DNA of 38,585 nt from Trichococcus sp. (GCA_030153215.1 JASKKA010000008.1:1-38585), one strand, 5' to 3'. Positions 22,217 to 31,000 are shown, numbered from the stretch's first letter. A program made the numbers and translations. Notes: generated from the letters alone by a model not told the origin.

Positions 22217-22954
22217 ATGTCACTATTATTGGAGAATGTTACAGGCGGCTACACGCAATTGCCTGTCATAAAAAATATAGATTTTGAGGTCAAGGCCGGC
22301 GAATTGACCGGATTGATCGGATTGAACGGAGCAGGCAAAAGCACGACAATCAAACACATCATCGGGTTGATGATGCCTTTCAGCGGAAAAATTGCAATCG
22401 ATGGCCGGACGTTGCGCGACGACACGGAACGGTACCGTAAGTCATTCGCTTTTATTCCCGAGACACCGGTGCTCTATGAAGAGCTCACTTTGCGGGAACA
22501 TTTGGAAATCACAGCAATGGCTTACGGTATCCCGGAGGCAGTCGCTATGGCAAAGGCGATGCGCTATATCCGGGATTTCCGGCTGGAGGACAAGCTCGAT
22601 TGGTTTCCGGCTTATTTTTCCAAAGGCATGAAACAAAAAGTGATGATTGTCTGCGCATTTATGCTGGATGTACCGGTATATGTCATCGATGAACCATTCC
22701 TGGGCTTGGATCCGTTGGGCATCCATTCTTTCCTAGAGATGGTCAGGGAGAAAAAAGCGCAAGGTGCAGCTATTCTGATGTCCACACATGTGCTGGCTTC
22801 TGCTGAGAAAGAATGCGATAATTTCGTCCTGCTTCACCACGGAGAGGTCAAAGTGACAGGTACGATGGATGACCTGCAACGCGAAATGGGTATGCCGGGA
22901 GCGAGTCTTGATGAGCTTTACATCAGTTTGACGAAAGAAGTGGCGCAACCATGA
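22217..22954 (+). CDS. ecsA: ABC transporter ATP-binding protein EcsA
   Basis: A 245-residue ABC ATPase. Walker A is GLNGAGKST (about residues 35-43), the signature-like segment is FSKGMKQKVMI, Walker B is VYVIDEPFLGLDPLG, and the H-loop is in LMSTHVLASAE. In Bacillus the Ecs transporter is needed for normal processing and secretion of proteins, and in Enterococcus it pairs with the Eep protease for removal of peptide pheromones. The role here is inferred by homology. GAAAGGGACGG lies before the ATG, and the stop overlaps ecsB by 4 bp (ATGA). Confidence 0.93.
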   Translation: MSLLLENVTGGYTQLPVIKNIDFEVKAGELTGLIGLNGAGKSTTIKHIIGLMMPFSGKIAIDGRTLRDDTERYRKSFAFIPETPVLYEELTLREHLEITAMAYGIPEAVAMAKAMRYIRDFRLEDKLDWFPAYFSKGMKQKVMIVCAFMLDVPVYVIDEPFLGLDPLGIHSFLEMVREKKAQGAAILMSTHVLASAEKECDNFVLLHHGEVKVTGTMDDLQREMGMPGASLDELYISLTKEVAQP

Positions 22955-24183
22955 ATCTGGACAATATCTGGAAAAAAAGGCAGCAACTGCACTTGAAAAA
23001 ATTCAGTCGCTACAGCAAGTATATCTTCAATGATCATTTCGTCATCGTCCTGCTTTTTCTGATGGGAGCTTTGGCTTACCAATATTCCGAATTCGTGAAA
23101 ACTGTTACACCGGATTTCTTTTGGGGAAAACTGTTGATAGTGGTTGTTTTTTCTGCCAGCATTTTTGTCGGTAAGCTCGCAACCTTTTTGGAACCGGCTG
23201 ACCAGGTGTTCCTTTTGGCTAAAGAAAAGGAATGGGGGAGCTATTTCGATAAAGCGAAAAAGTACAGCCTGATCCTGCCGGCGGTCCTGTTGCTCTTTTT
23301 GGCGGCTGCGGCAATGCCGATGCTGTTTGCCGGGAGAACGATCGGGGCAAGTGATTTCCTTCCGATTTATGCAACCTTGATTCTCTTGAAAGTCATCCAT
23401 TTGTATCTTCAGGAGTTGGGCTTAAAGATTGGAGAAAGGCAGGTTCGGCAAAAAAATGATTTATACTTGGCTTTCGCGGCGCTTTTAGCGTTCAGCATCG
23501 GGATATTTTTCAATCCATGGGTTGCGCCGGTACTTGTAACGCTGTATACTATGTTTCTGCATAAAAAAGTACAAGTAGCGTACGAGGCGCGCTATCCGCT
23601 CTATCAATGGGAGCAGATGATCGCCTCGGAGGAACAACGAAAAGCTCGGACAAATCGGGTCATCAATCTTTTTACGGATGTTCCTCAAGTGAAGAGCAAA
23701 GCAAAAAGAAGAAAATATTTCGATGGCTTGCTGCGCCGGGTTGAAGGCAACAGCAATTCCTATCAGTATTTATACGCGCGGGCGTTTTTGCGCGGGACAG
23801 ATTACAGCGGTCTGTTTTTCCGACTGTTGGGCATAGGGATGCTCTTGCTTGTGTTTACGCCGTCAGCTGGATTTTCTTTAGGCCTCAGCCTGTTGTTTCT
23901 TTATTTAACGGGTTTCCAGCTGTTGCCGCTGTATTTCCATTTCAATGAAAATATGCTGTTCCGGCTTTATCCGTCGCAGCAAGCAGATAAATTTGCCGGC
24001 TTCAAGCGGCTGCTGGCTTACCTATTGGGAGTGGAAGGCTTCCTTTTTGCGGGAATCATCTTCATCAACAACAGTTGGCAGACGGGCTTGGCTGCAGTCG
24101 CCTTGAACACCTGTTTCGTCTGGCTGTTCATTCAGTTTTACATAGGCGGGCGCACGGAAAAAAGAGAAACGGCAAATTACTGA
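22951..24183 (+). CDS. ecsB: ABC transporter permease EcsB
   Basis: A 410-residue integral membrane partner of EcsA, with the EcsB start NLDNIWKKRQQLHLKKFSRYSKYIFNDHF and about eight hydrophobic segments (for example FVIVLLFLMGALAYQY, LLIVVVFSASIFVGKLA, LILPAVLLLFLAAAAMPMLF, LLGIGMLLLVFTP). Start ATG 22951 overlaps ecsA, so translation is coupled. Length is the family norm. No ecsC follows; the next feature is a separate promoter. Confidence 0.92.
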   Translation: MNLDNIWKKRQQLHLKKFSRYSKYIFNDHFVIVLLFLMGALAYQYSEFVKTVTPDFFWGKLLIVVVFSASIFVGKLATFLEPADQVFLLAKEKEWGSYFDKAKKYSLILPAVLLLFLAAAAMPMLFAGRTIGASDFLPIYATLILLKVIHLYLQELGLKIGERQVRQKNDLYLAFAALLAFSIGIFFNPWVAPVLVTLYTMFLHKKVQVAYEARYPLYQWEQMIASEEQRKARTNRVINLFTDVPQVKSKAKRRKYFDGLLRRVEGNSNSYQYLYARAFLRGTDYSGLFFRLLGIGMLLLVFTPSAGFSLGLSLLFLYLTGFQLLPLYFHFNENMLFRLYPSQQADKFAGFKRLLAYLLGVEGFLFAGIIFINNSWQTGLAAVALNTCFVWLFIQFYIGGRTEKRETANY

Positions 24184-24229
24184 GCTACGGGTCAGAGACG
24201 GTTCACTTCCGCAAATCCATTGAATATCC

Positions 24230-24258
24230 TTGACTGAATATGGAAAGAAATCTAAAAT
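24230..24258 (+). promoter_or_regulatory. Promoter upstream of the small ORF and ytmP
   Basis: -35 TTGACT (24230-24235), 17-bp spacer, -10 TAAAAT (24253-24258). Transcription would begin near 24265, just before the small ORF. Confidence 0.7.
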
Positions 24259-24285
24259 AATAACTGTATGCGAGTGAGGGTCTTT

Positions 24286-24411
24286 ATGCTTTGGGAGCAA
24301 CATGATCGGCATCGCCAAATGAACACGTACCGCATGAACAGAAGAGCAGACCGAGATAGCTGGGGCTTTCGTCCCGGCTCCTTCTTTTCAATAGGGGAAA
24401 GTAAAATTTAA
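24286..24411 (+). CDS. Possible small basic protein (41 residues)
   Basis: An ATG with GTGAGGG five bases upstream opens a 41-codon frame that ends 22 bp before ytmP. The product is Arg-rich (RHRQMNTYRMNRRADRD) with a C-terminal half WGFRPGSFFSIGESKI. I do not recognise a family. The good ribosome-binding site, the dedicated promoter directly in front, and the position as first gene of the ytmP transcript support it. It could instead be a leader peptide, since the codons near its end also form a hairpin (AGCTGGG/CCCGGCT) followed by CTTCTTTTC. Confidence 0.45.
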   Translation: MLWEQHDRHRQMNTYRMNRRADRDSWGFRPGSFFSIGESKI

Positions 24412-24433
24412 GACAGAGTAAGGAATGAGCTCG

Positions 24434-25231
24434 ATGGATTATAAAATGGACTCAGGGTGGAGGCTTCATCCCATCGGAGGAGACACAGGACAAGCTTATA
24501 TGGGCACCAGAGCCGAGGAAAGAGTCTTTTTGAAAAGAAACTCTTCACCTTTCTTAGCTGCGCTTTCCGTTGAGGGGATCACACCGCGGTTGATCTGGAC
24601 CAAACGGGTCGGCAATGGGGATATCCTGACAGCTCAAGAATGGCTCAACGGTAGGGAATTGAATCCGGATGAGATGAATGGGAAGGCCGTGCGCGATATC
24701 CTGCATCGTATCCACCATTCCGAAAATCTCCTGAAGATGCTGCAGAAGGTAAAGGGTGAAATCTTCAACCCGATCAACTTCTACAATCTTTATGTTTCGA
24801 ATCTGGCGGATGACCTGAAATCCAATTCGGTCCTTCAGCAGGCGACTGAATATGTGAAGAACAGCATCGCCAGTATCGACGATTCGCAAAAGACGGTCTG
24901 CCACGGAGACGTCAACCGGAAAAACTTCTTGTTGGATGAGGAAGACCGGTTGTATCTGGTGGATTGGGAAATGGTCAAAATTGCCGATCCCTTCTCCGAC
25001 ATCAGCACGCTGCTTGTGCAATATGTTCCTTATGAGGAATGGGGAGCATGGTTAGAGCAGTATGGATTGCGGATGAACGACAATATGGAACGCCGGCTGG
25101 AGTGGTACAGCATGATGGTGTGCCTCTGCCTGATCAAAAAAAGTCATTCACAGGAACGCAATCTGGAGATGAATCAATTGATTCTGTTGCTGAAAAAGCT
25201 TTATCAGAATCGCCTAAATAGTTATCTATAA
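24434..25231 (+). CDS. ytmP: YtmP-like aminoglycoside/choline-kinase-fold phosphotransferase
   Basis: A 265-residue APH-fold kinase-like protein. The catalytic loop is CHGDVNRKNFLL (about residues 155-166) and the metal-binding Asp is in LYLVDWEMV. The N-terminal part has the lysine strand VFLKRNSSPF. The substrate is unknown. The family sits beside trmB across Firmicutes (Bacillus ytmP-ytmQ), and that synteny supports the identification. I take ATG 24434 because AAGGA ends nine bases before it; the ATG three codons earlier abuts the same AAGGA. Confidence 0.87.
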   Translation: MDYKMDSGWRLHPIGGDTGQAYMGTRAEERVFLKRNSSPFLAALSVEGITPRLIWTKRVGNGDILTAQEWLNGRELNPDEMNGKAVRDILHRIHHSENLLKMLQKVKGEIFNPINFYNLYVSNLADDLKSNSVLQQATEYVKNSIASIDDSQKTVCHGDVNRKNFLLDEEDRLYLVDWEMVKIADPFSDISTLLVQYVPYEEWGAWLEQYGLRMNDNMERRLEWYSMMVCLCLIKKSHSQERNLEMNQLILLLKKLYQNRLNSYL

Positions 25232-25272
25232 AATCCTCTTCGTCTTAAACGAACGGAAAGGATTTCTTTTTT
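25231..25272 (+). terminator. Possible terminator or attenuator between ytmP and trmB
   Basis: AAATCCT (25231-25237) pairs with AGGATTT (25259-25265), with an inner CGT/ACG, followed by CTTTTTT. It lies right after the ytmP stop and 31 bp before trmB, so it may only partly separate them. Confidence 0.6.
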
Positions 25273-25302
25273 CGAAAAAAACAGATAAGAAAGAGGAGAA
25301 TT

Positions 25303-25968
25303 ATGCGCGTAAGAAACAAACCATGGGCTGCCGAAAAGTTGGCTGAAAGTACCCAATATGTAGTGATGGAACCGGCGGATTGGAAAGGGAAATGGCAGGA
25401 ACGCTTCGGCAACGACCAACCGATCCATGTGGAAATCGGTTCCGGCAAAGGCCAGTTCATCGTCGAGATGGCTCGCATGCATCCGGAAGTGAATTACATC
25501 GGCATCGAACGCCAGACGAGCGTGGCGGTCATGACGCTTGATAAGATGATCGAATCGGGCTTGAAGAATGTCCAGTTGCTGAATACAGACGGAGAGAATG
25601 TAGCGGATTTCTTTGCGGAGGGCGAAGTGGCTCGCGTTTACCTGAACTTTTCCGATCCATGGCCAAAGTCTAAGCACGACAAACGCCGTTTGACATACAA
25701 AAAATTCCTGCGCAACTATGAGCAGATCCTGGTATCCGGTGGCGAAATCCATTTCAAGACAGATAACCAGGGCTTGTTCGAATATTCGTTGGCGAGCTTT
25801 TCGCAGTATGGAATGACTTTGAAGCAAGTCTGGTTGGATCTGCACAAGAGCGACTTTGAGGGAAACATCATGACGGAGTACGAAGCGAAGTTCTCTTCCA
25901 GAGGGGACCGCATCTACCGTGTCGAAGCAGCGTTCTCAAAAAAAGAGACAGCTGCTTCAGAAAAATAG
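25303..25968 (+). CDS. trmB: tRNA (guanine-N7-)-methyltransferase TrmB
   Basis: A 221-residue SAM-dependent enzyme forming m7G46 in tRNA. The N-terminal RVRNKPWA is conserved. The SAM loop is [11 protein letters not shown] (about residues 44-54), and [10 protein letters not shown] follows. The active-site signature [16 protein letters not shown] lies at about 116-131. The C-terminal [13 protein letters not shown] and TEYEAKF are typical. GAAAGAGGAG lies before the ATG. Length is normal. Confidence 0.95.
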   Translation: MRVRNKPWAAEKLAESTQYVVMEPADWKGKWQERFGNDQPIHVEIGSGKGQFIVEMARMHPEVNYIGIERQTSVAVMTLDKMIESGLKNVQLLNTDGENVADFFAEGEVARVYLNFSDPWPKSKHDKRRLTYKKFLRNYEQILVSGGEIHFKTDNQGLFEYSLASFSQYGMTLKQVWLDLHKSDFEGNIMTEYEAKFSSRGDRIYRVEAAFSKKETAASEK

Positions 25969-25978
25969 CATACGAAAC

Positions 25979-26026
25979 CAAAAGGAAGGATCAAAGCTGC
26001 GATTGCTTTGGTCCTTCCTTTTTCTT
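25979..26026. terminator. Bidirectional terminator (trmB / small PepSY-type gene)
   Basis: AAAAGGAAGGA pairs with TCCTTCCTTTT, then AAAG with CTTT, between two convergent genes. The plus side is followed by TTTTTCTTATTTTTTT. Confidence 0.88.
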
Positions 26027-26032
26027 ATTTTT

Positions 26033-26383
26033 TTAAAGTTTGTATAAGTCCAAAATGGTTCCGGTATAGGCGTCGGCGATGAATTCGTATTGTACCAATA
26101 CGTCTTCTTCTTTGCGGGAAATTCCGCCGTAATAAACATCCGTCTTTGAAGAATACCGACTGAGTGGGACAGGGTGCAATTCAATCCATGAGCCTTCGAT
26201 CGGCGCCTCAGCTAGGAACATTTTTTTGACGTTCTCCAGGATCTTATCGCCGTTTACGGTTCGTTTCTGTTCATAGCAAAGGGCTGTCACGACTGAACCA
26301 AGTACGAGTCCGGCTCCAAATAAAATACCGCCCAAGATTTCTTCTTTGTGTTTTTTGCACATGCACTTTTCCAAAAAGTTCAT
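26033..26383 (-). CDS. Small membrane-anchored protein (YtzB/PepSY-like)
   Basis: A 116-residue product from ATG 26383, chosen for GAGGAGGAACATAAG ahead of it; the open frame upstream has no RBS. It has a Cys/Lys-rich start (MNFLEKCMCKKHKEE), one membrane segment (EILGGILFGAGLVLGSVVTALC, about residues 16-37), then a soluble domain resembling a single PepSY unit (GGISRKEEDVLVQYEFIADAYTGTILDLYKL). The family is known as small predicted secreted proteins next to the M42 aminopeptidase gene (COG5584-like); the function is unknown. Minus-strand extended -10 TGCTATACT lies at 26430-26438. It is divergent from the aminopeptidase gene. Confidence 0.75.
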   Translation of the reverse strand: MNFLEKCMCKKHKEEILGGILFGAGLVLGSVVTALCYEQKRTVNGDKILENVKKMFLAEAPIEGSWIELHPVPLSRYSSKTDVYYGGISRKEEDVLVQYEFIADAYTGTILDLYKL

Positions 26384-26535
26384 CTTATGTTCCTCCTCAA
26401 AGTAATCCGCTTTCTTATTTTCTCCCTTCAGTATAGCAATAATACGAAAAAAATAATAGGGAAATGTCACAAGCAACAGGCTGCGCAAAGGAAACGTTTC
26501 CGCTGCCGCATATTGGCCCTGGACAAATGGAATCG

Positions 26536-26564
26536 TTGCTATGACAAGGATGCTGCGCTATAAT
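26536..26564 (+). promoter_or_regulatory. Promoter of the M42 aminopeptidase gene
   Basis: -35 TTGCTA (26536-26541), 17-bp spacer, -10 TATAAT (26559-26564). Confidence 0.75.
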
Positions 26565-26621
26565 GGAAAGGATTAGTCAGACAATGAAGGGGGACCGGGA
26601 GCGGCATAAGGATTCAGGTGT

Positions 26622-27716
26622 GTGCTGCTCCATTCAAATATGGAAGATAAAACATTTGCTATGATCAAAGAATTGACGGAATTGCAGGGGACAAGCGGAA
26701 ACGAAGGAAATATCCGCAGCTATATGCGCGAGCGGATGGCGCCACTGGTTGATCGTATCGAAACGGACGGCTTAGGCGGCATTTTTGGGATTAGAGAGCA
26801 TGAAGATAAGACGGCACCGCGCATCATCGTGGCGGCGCATATGGATGAAGTGGGCTTTATGGTGTCAGGGATCACGGACCGCGGACTGTTCCGGGTCGTG
26901 CCGCTTGGAGGCTGGAATGCCTATGTTGTTTCGGCACAGCGTTATACTCTCCAGACGTCCAAAGGCGATATTCCGGTGATCTCTTCGTCTGTTCCGCCGC
27001 ACTTGTTGCGTGGGGCAGCTGAAAGCCAAAAAGTAAAAGTGACGGATATTCTGTTCGATGCAGGATTCGATACGAAAGAAGAGGCATTGGCTTTCGGTGT
27101 CCGTCCCGGCGATACAATCGTTCCTCAGGTCGAAACGATCTGGACCGCCAACAAGAAGAAAATCATTTCCAAAGCTTGGGACAACCGTTACGGAAATACA
27201 GTCGTTTTGGAAACATTGGAAGCTTTGAAGAATGAAAAGTTGCCGAATACGTTGATTGCCGGCGCCAATGTCCAGGAAGAAGTGGGTCTGCGGGGGACAA
27301 AAGGGGCTGTGCACAAGTTCAAGCCCGATTTGTTTTTCGCGGTAGACTGCTCCGCTGCGGACGATCTGACGACTACCAAGGATACGTTTGGTCATCTGGG
27401 GGAAGGCTTCCTTTTGCGGATCCAGGATCCCGGCATGATCACGCTGAAAGGGATGCGCGAGTTTCTGTTGGATACGGCGGAAACGCACGATATCCCTTAT
27501 CAGTATTTCGTTTCCAAAGGCGGGACGGATGCGGGTGCCGCCCATGTCATGAATGACGGTGTGCCGAGTGCGGTCATCGGCGTATGCGCACGCTATATCC
27601 ACACGCATCAGACCATGTTTCACATCGATGATTATGCAGCGGCCAAGGAAATGGTCGCACAAGTCATCAAAGCATTGGACAAGAGCACTTATGAGACCAT
27701 CATGGCCATGAACTAA
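26622..27716 (+). CDS. M42-family metallo-aminopeptidase (glutamyl aminopeptidase/YtoP-like)
   Basis: A 364-residue cytosolic dinuclear-metal aminopeptidase (PepA/FrvX/YsdC/YtoP group). Metal and catalytic residues are visible: VAAHMDEVGF (His, Asp), AWDNRYGN (bridging Asp), VQEEVGLRG (catalytic Glu plus Glu ligand), FAVDCSAADD (Asp) and RYIHTHQTMFHIDD (His). TSGNEGNIR near the N-terminus is typical. GTG 26622 has AAGGA nine bases upstream; ATG 26640 has no RBS, so GTG is preferred though not certain. Neighbour ytpP follows after 14 bp, the Bacillus ytoP-ytpP order. Confidence 0.93.
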   Translation: MLLHSNMEDKTFAMIKELTELQGTSGNEGNIRSYMRERMAPLVDRIETDGLGGIFGIREHEDKTAPRIIVAAHMDEVGFMVSGITDRGLFRVVPLGGWNAYVVSAQRYTLQTSKGDIPVISSSVPPHLLRGAAESQKVKVTDILFDAGFDTKEEALAFGVRPGDTIVPQVETIWTANKKKIISKAWDNRYGNTVVLETLEALKNEKLPNTLIAGANVQEEVGLRGTKGAVHKFKPDLFFAVDCSAADDLTTTKDTFGHLGEGFLLRIQDPGMITLKGMREFLLDTAETHDIPYQYFVSKGGTDAGAAHVMNDGVPSAVIGVCARYIHTHQTMFHIDDYAAAKEMVAQVIKALDKSTYETIMAMN

Positions 27717-27730
27717 GGGGGAACTTGAGT

Positions 27731-28042
27731 ATGGATAAACTGAAAGATTTGGATCAATTCAAAGAACTGCGCGATTCAGGTAAAACGGTATTCGTCTTTA
27801 TGACTGGCTGGTGTCCTGATTGCCATTACATCCGTCCGTTCATGCCAGAGGTGGAGAACAAATTCCCGGATTTCCGTTTCGTCGAAATAGACCGCGATGA
27901 TTTCGGAACACTGGGTGAAGCGCTGCAGATTTCCGGAATCCCGAGTTTTGTCGCTTATGACCAGGGAAACCTTTTGGGGCGTTTCGTCTCACGTAATCGG
28001 AAGACGCAAAAAGAGATTGAAGCCTTTTTGGAACAATTGTGA
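27731..28042 (+). CDS. ytpP: Thioredoxin-like protein YtpP
   Basis: A 103-residue thioredoxin fold. The active site is WCPDC (about residues 28-32) rather than WCGPC. The cis-Pro is in SGIPSFVAY, and the C-terminal strand and helix are complete. AAGGGGGAAC lies before ATG 27731; TTG 27725 is less likely. It is in an operon with the M42 aminopeptidase gene and probably ytpR. The CPDC redox motif suggests a specialised reductant rather than the general thioredoxin. Confidence 0.9.
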   Translation: MDKLKDLDQFKELRDSGKTVFVFMTGWCPDCHYIRPFMPEVENKFPDFRFVEIDRDDFGTLGEALQISGIPSFVAYDQGNLLGRFVSRNRKTQKEIEAFLEQL

Positions 28043-28096
28043 TATTATTTCGTTTGGGCAAAAATAAATGTAGAAGCATAAAGGGGTAAACATAAC

Positions 28097-28711
28097 ATGT
28101 GGTTAAGTTTATATAATCGTGAAGCAGTCGGGGATACATTATTGTTGACGAAAGGGGACATCGCCGTCCGTCAAGAACAAGCCTGCGAATCAAAAGGGAA
28201 TGTGACGCGCATTTTCAACAACCGTACGGATGAAACGATGGGCTACAATCTTTTTTCGATTTCAGATTCGCTTGTTTTGGATGCAACGGGACAAGTGCTA
28301 TTGACCGATGAGGAAGTCGCTAAAGTGAATGCTTTGATTCAAGCGGCAGGCTTCAGTGATGCTGTCGTTGTCGACCGCTCGCCTAAATTTGTTGTGGGCT
28401 ACGTCAAAGAATGCGTGCCGCATGAAGACGCCGATCACCTGTCTGTTACACAAACAGAAGTTGATAACGGAGAAGTGCTGCAGATCGTCTGCGGTGCAGC
28501 CAACATCAAAAAAGGGCAACGCGTCGTAGTTGCCAAGCCAGGCGCTGTCATGCCGAACGGTTTGATCATCTGGCCGGGTGAGTTGCGCGGCGTTGCCAGC
28601 CACGGCATGATCTGTTCAGCCAAGGAATTGCAGTTGGAAAACGCGAGCCCCAAAAAAGGCATCCTTGTCTTGGATGACAGCTATGCAATAGGCGCGGCGT
28701 TTTCCAAATAA
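28097..28711 (+). CDS. ytpR: YtpR-like tRNA-binding-domain protein
   Basis: A 204-residue protein with an N-terminal DUF4479 domain (about 1-85) and a C-terminal EMAP-II/Trbp111 OB-fold (about 95-200). Visible motifs are VVGYVKECVPHEDADHLSVTQTEVDNGEVLQIVCGAANI and GELRGVASHGMICSAKEL, as in the PheT N-terminal domain. It probably binds tRNA or a tRNA-like structure; the physiological role is not established. GGGGTAAAC lies before the ATG. Bacillus has ytpQ between ytpP and ytpR; it is absent here. Confidence 0.93.
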   Translation: MWLSLYNREAVGDTLLLTKGDIAVRQEQACESKGNVTRIFNNRTDETMGYNLFSISDSLVLDATGQVLLTDEEVAKVNALIQAAGFSDAVVVDRSPKFVVGYVKECVPHEDADHLSVTQTEVDNGEVLQIVCGAANIKKGQRVVVAKPGAVMPNGLIIWPGELRGVASHGMICSAKELQLENASPKKGILVLDDSYAIGAAFSK

Positions 28712-28723
28712 CGTTCTGGAAAT

Positions 28724-28751
28724 TTGTTTGAAAAAGAAGTACTATTATAAA
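28724..28751 (+). promoter_or_regulatory. Promoter upstream of the sftA remnant
   Basis: TTGTTT (28724-28729), 16-bp spacer, TATAAA (28746-28751). Confidence 0.5.
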
Positions 28752-28812
28752 GGAATTTGAATGAGACTCGGCATAGTATAGCCGGAAGCAAAACAAGAGA
28801 GGAGCAGACTGG

Positions 28813-29378
28813 ATGAGTCGCTATGATGGACCAAGTTTTTTTCGGCATGACCATCGTTCAGGAATGGAAGGAAGTCATCCTGCAACAAATAAGTTTGATT
28901 TTCCGAATTACCTGAAAAAAGAGGAAGAAGAGCATGGTGTCCCGGAAGAAAATGGCGATTCTTCACAAATGTCCTCCTATGTCTCGGAAGATTTGCTGCA
29001 TCCGCTGGACACAGTCCCGTACATCCGCCACAACAAGGAAGCCTTCGTATCCTTCAGGGATCAAGCTGTGAAGCCTGCTGAAGATGTTTTTGCTGTCGAG
29101 AAAAAAAGGCTGAAGGACGAAAAGCAGAAGGAGCGCCGCACGGAACTGGGCATGCATCCTTTCGCATCCTATAAAAGCAGAAGGCCTTTTCAACTGACCG
29201 AAGTACCGGAACCGTTGAAAGGTTGGGGAAACCTGGTGAGTTGCAGCCGTTGGAAGGCAAATCCAAACGGGCGATGAACCGATCGTTATTGGGTATCATG
29301 GAGCAGGAACGCTCTTACGATGCAGCCGGGAAATTTGTCCATGAGACAGCTGATTCGGCAAGTCACTCTTATTTTTAG
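28813..29378 (+). pseudogene. Frameshifted N-terminal remnant resembling SftA (FtsK-like translocase)
   Basis: From ATG 28813 (RBS GAGAGGAG) the frame runs 154 codons to a stop at 29277. Near 29213-29220 coding character passes to the -1 frame, which continues ERLGKPGELQPLEGKSKRA and MNRSLLGIMEQERSYDAAGK to a stop at 29378. A single-base loss explains both. The product would be about 188 charged, low-complexity residues with no membrane segment. The stretch PFASYKSRRPFQLTEVPEPLKG resembles the linker of SftA/YtpS-type proteins (F-x-T-x-V-P-x-P). The position between ytpR and murC is where sftA lies in Bacillus and relatives. The motor domain is entirely missing. Identity is inferred from position and a weak motif; it might instead be a lineage-specific gene. 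Confidence 0.55.
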
Positions 29379-29428
29379 TCATGGCATTGTAACATTAACT
29401 TGATTTGTATGCTGCGGTTGGTGGCATA

Positions 29429-29473
29429 ATGAAATTATTGACATGTTTGACATCAAATTTTAAATAATTTCAT
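29429..29473 (+). promoter_or_regulatory. Inverted repeat overlapping a promoter upstream of murC
   Basis: ATGAAATTATT (29429-29439) and AATAATTTCAT (29463-29473) are perfect 11-bp inverted arms. TTGACA (29438-29443) begins inside the left arm, and 17 bp later TAAATA (29461-29466) lies across the right arm, so a protein bound to both arms would cover this promoter. A second extended -10 lies downstream at 29493-29501. Confidence 0.5.
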
Positions 29474-29492
29474 GCATTTTCTTATTCGTGCG

Positions 29493-29501
29493 TGCTATAC
29501 T
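29493..29501 (+). promoter_or_regulatory. Extended -10 promoter of murC
   Basis: TGC TATACT, with the start expected near 29508. The leader then holds the hairpin GAAGGT/ACCTTC just before the murC Shine-Dalgarno sequence GGAGG. Confidence 0.45.
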
Positions 29502-29615
29502 GGTTCCGGTTCAATAAATGGACAGCAAGTCATCATGTCCTAAGAGAGTGTTTTGAGGCACAAACATCAGAAGGTAGCCGAAAGACTAACCTTCCTTATT
29601 TATTTGGAGGTAATT

Positions 29616-30947
29616 ATGGAAACGGAAACGATTTATCATTTTGTCGGCATCAAAGGTTCCGGGATGAGTGCGTTGGCATTGATCCTGCATGGAAAAGGCT
29701 ATAGAGTCCAAGGTTCCGATGTCGAAACTTATTTCTTTACGCAAAAAGGTTTGGATGATGCAAGCATCACAATCATGCCATTCAACGAAGCGAATATCAC
29801 ACCGGGTCTGACGGTCATCGCAGGGAATGCTTTCCCTGATTCCCATGAGGAAATCGCTAAAGCGAAAGAACTTGGTTTGACGGTTATCCGCTACCATGAT
29901 TTCATAGGCGAATTGATCAAAAACTATACGAGCGTCGCCATAACCGGTTCTCACGGAAAAACAAGCACAACCGGTTTGTTGTCCCATGTGTTGGACGGGA
30001 TTGCTCCGACTAGCTATTTGATCGGTGACGGCACTGGCTTCGGCCGGGAAGATGCGGAGTACTTTGTGTTGGAAGCTTGCGAGTACAGACGTCATTTCTT
30101 GGCCTATTCACCGGACTACGCCATCATCACGAACATCGATTTCGATCACCCGGATTACTACCAGGATATCAATGATGTTTACAGCGCGTTTGCTGCTTTT
30201 GCATCCCAAGTGAAAAAAGGCATCATCGCTTGTGGGGAGGATGCCTATGTCCGTGAACTGAAAGGTAAATATCCGGTAACGTTTTACGGGTTCGCTGAAG
30301 ACAATGATGTTGTCGCCAAAAATGTCACGAAAAACACAAACGGCAGTCAGTTCGATGTGGAAATAAATGGCGAGTTGTTCGGTCATTTTGAAATCCCGTC
30401 ATTCGGCACGCACAACATCCTCAACTCATTGGCCATCCTCACATTCTGCTGGTTGGAAGGATTGGACAAAGACAAGGTTGCTGCTCAGTTGAAGACCTTC
30501 TCAGGCGTAAAACGTCGCTTCAGCGAAAAATATATTTCGGATATGGTCGTCATCGATGATTATGCCCATCATCCATCCGAAATCCGCGCTACACTCGATG
30601 CAGCTAGACAAAAATACCCTGAAAAGGAAATCATTGCGATTTTCCAACCGCATACCTTCACGCGCACGGTTGCTCTGCTTAGTGAGTTCGCCGAGGCGCT
30701 GGAATTGGCCGACAAGGTCTTCCTTTGCGATATCTTCGGCTCCGCTCGTGAAAAGGACGGACAGGTTTCGATCGGCGATTTGGCCGAAAAAATCGAAAAA
30801 GGCGCAACGGTGTTGAACGTCAACAACATGTCTCCGCTTTTGCAGTTTCATGATGCTGTCGCCATTTTCATGGGTGCAGGGGATGTTCAGAAGTTTGAAT
30901 TGGCTTACGAAGAGCTGTTGAGCCACAGTGTGCCGACAAAAAATTAA
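29616..30947 (+). CDS. murC: UDP-N-acetylmuramate--L-alanine ligase MurC
   Basis: A 443-residue ATP-dependent ligase adding L-Ala to UDP-MurNAc, the first amino acid of the peptidoglycan stem. The N-terminal UDP-binding loop is [14 protein letters not shown] (residues 8-21). The ATP loop is [15 protein letters not shown] (about 110-124). The Mur signature [16 protein letters not shown] and [14 protein letters not shown] lie in the middle and C-terminal domains. ATG 29616 is chosen because TTGGAGG lies just upstream; the frame is open 21 codons before it but through the leader. Confidence 0.95.
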   Translation: METETIYHFVGIKGSGMSALALILHGKGYRVQGSDVETYFFTQKGLDDASITIMPFNEANITPGLTVIAGNAFPDSHEEIAKAKELGLTVIRYHDFIGELIKNYTSVAITGSHGKTSTTGLLSHVLDGIAPTSYLIGDGTGFGREDAEYFVLEACEYRRHFLAYSPDYAIITNIDFDHPDYYQDINDVYSAFAAFASQVKKGIIACGEDAYVRELKGKYPVTFYGFAEDNDVVAKNVTKNTNGSQFDVEINGELFGHFEIPSFGTHNILNSLAILTFCWLEGLDKDKVAAQLKTFSGVKRRFSEKYISDMVVIDDYAHHPSEIRATLDAARQKYPEKEIIAIFQPHTFTRTVALLSEFAEALELADKVFLCDIFGSAREKDGQVSIGDLAEKIEKGATVLNVNNMSPLLQFHDAVAIFMGAGDVQKFELAYEELLSHSVPTKN

Positions 30948-30952
30948 TTCAA

Positions 30953-31000
30953 TGCATCAAAAAAGTCCAGGAAGCAATTCTTGGGCTTTTTTTGATGCAA
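30953..31000 (+). terminator. Intrinsic terminator of murC
   Basis: TGCATCAAAAAA pairs with TTTTTTTGATGCA and the inner GTCCAGGAA with TTCTTGGGC. The T-run is inside the 3' arm. Confidence 0.85.
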
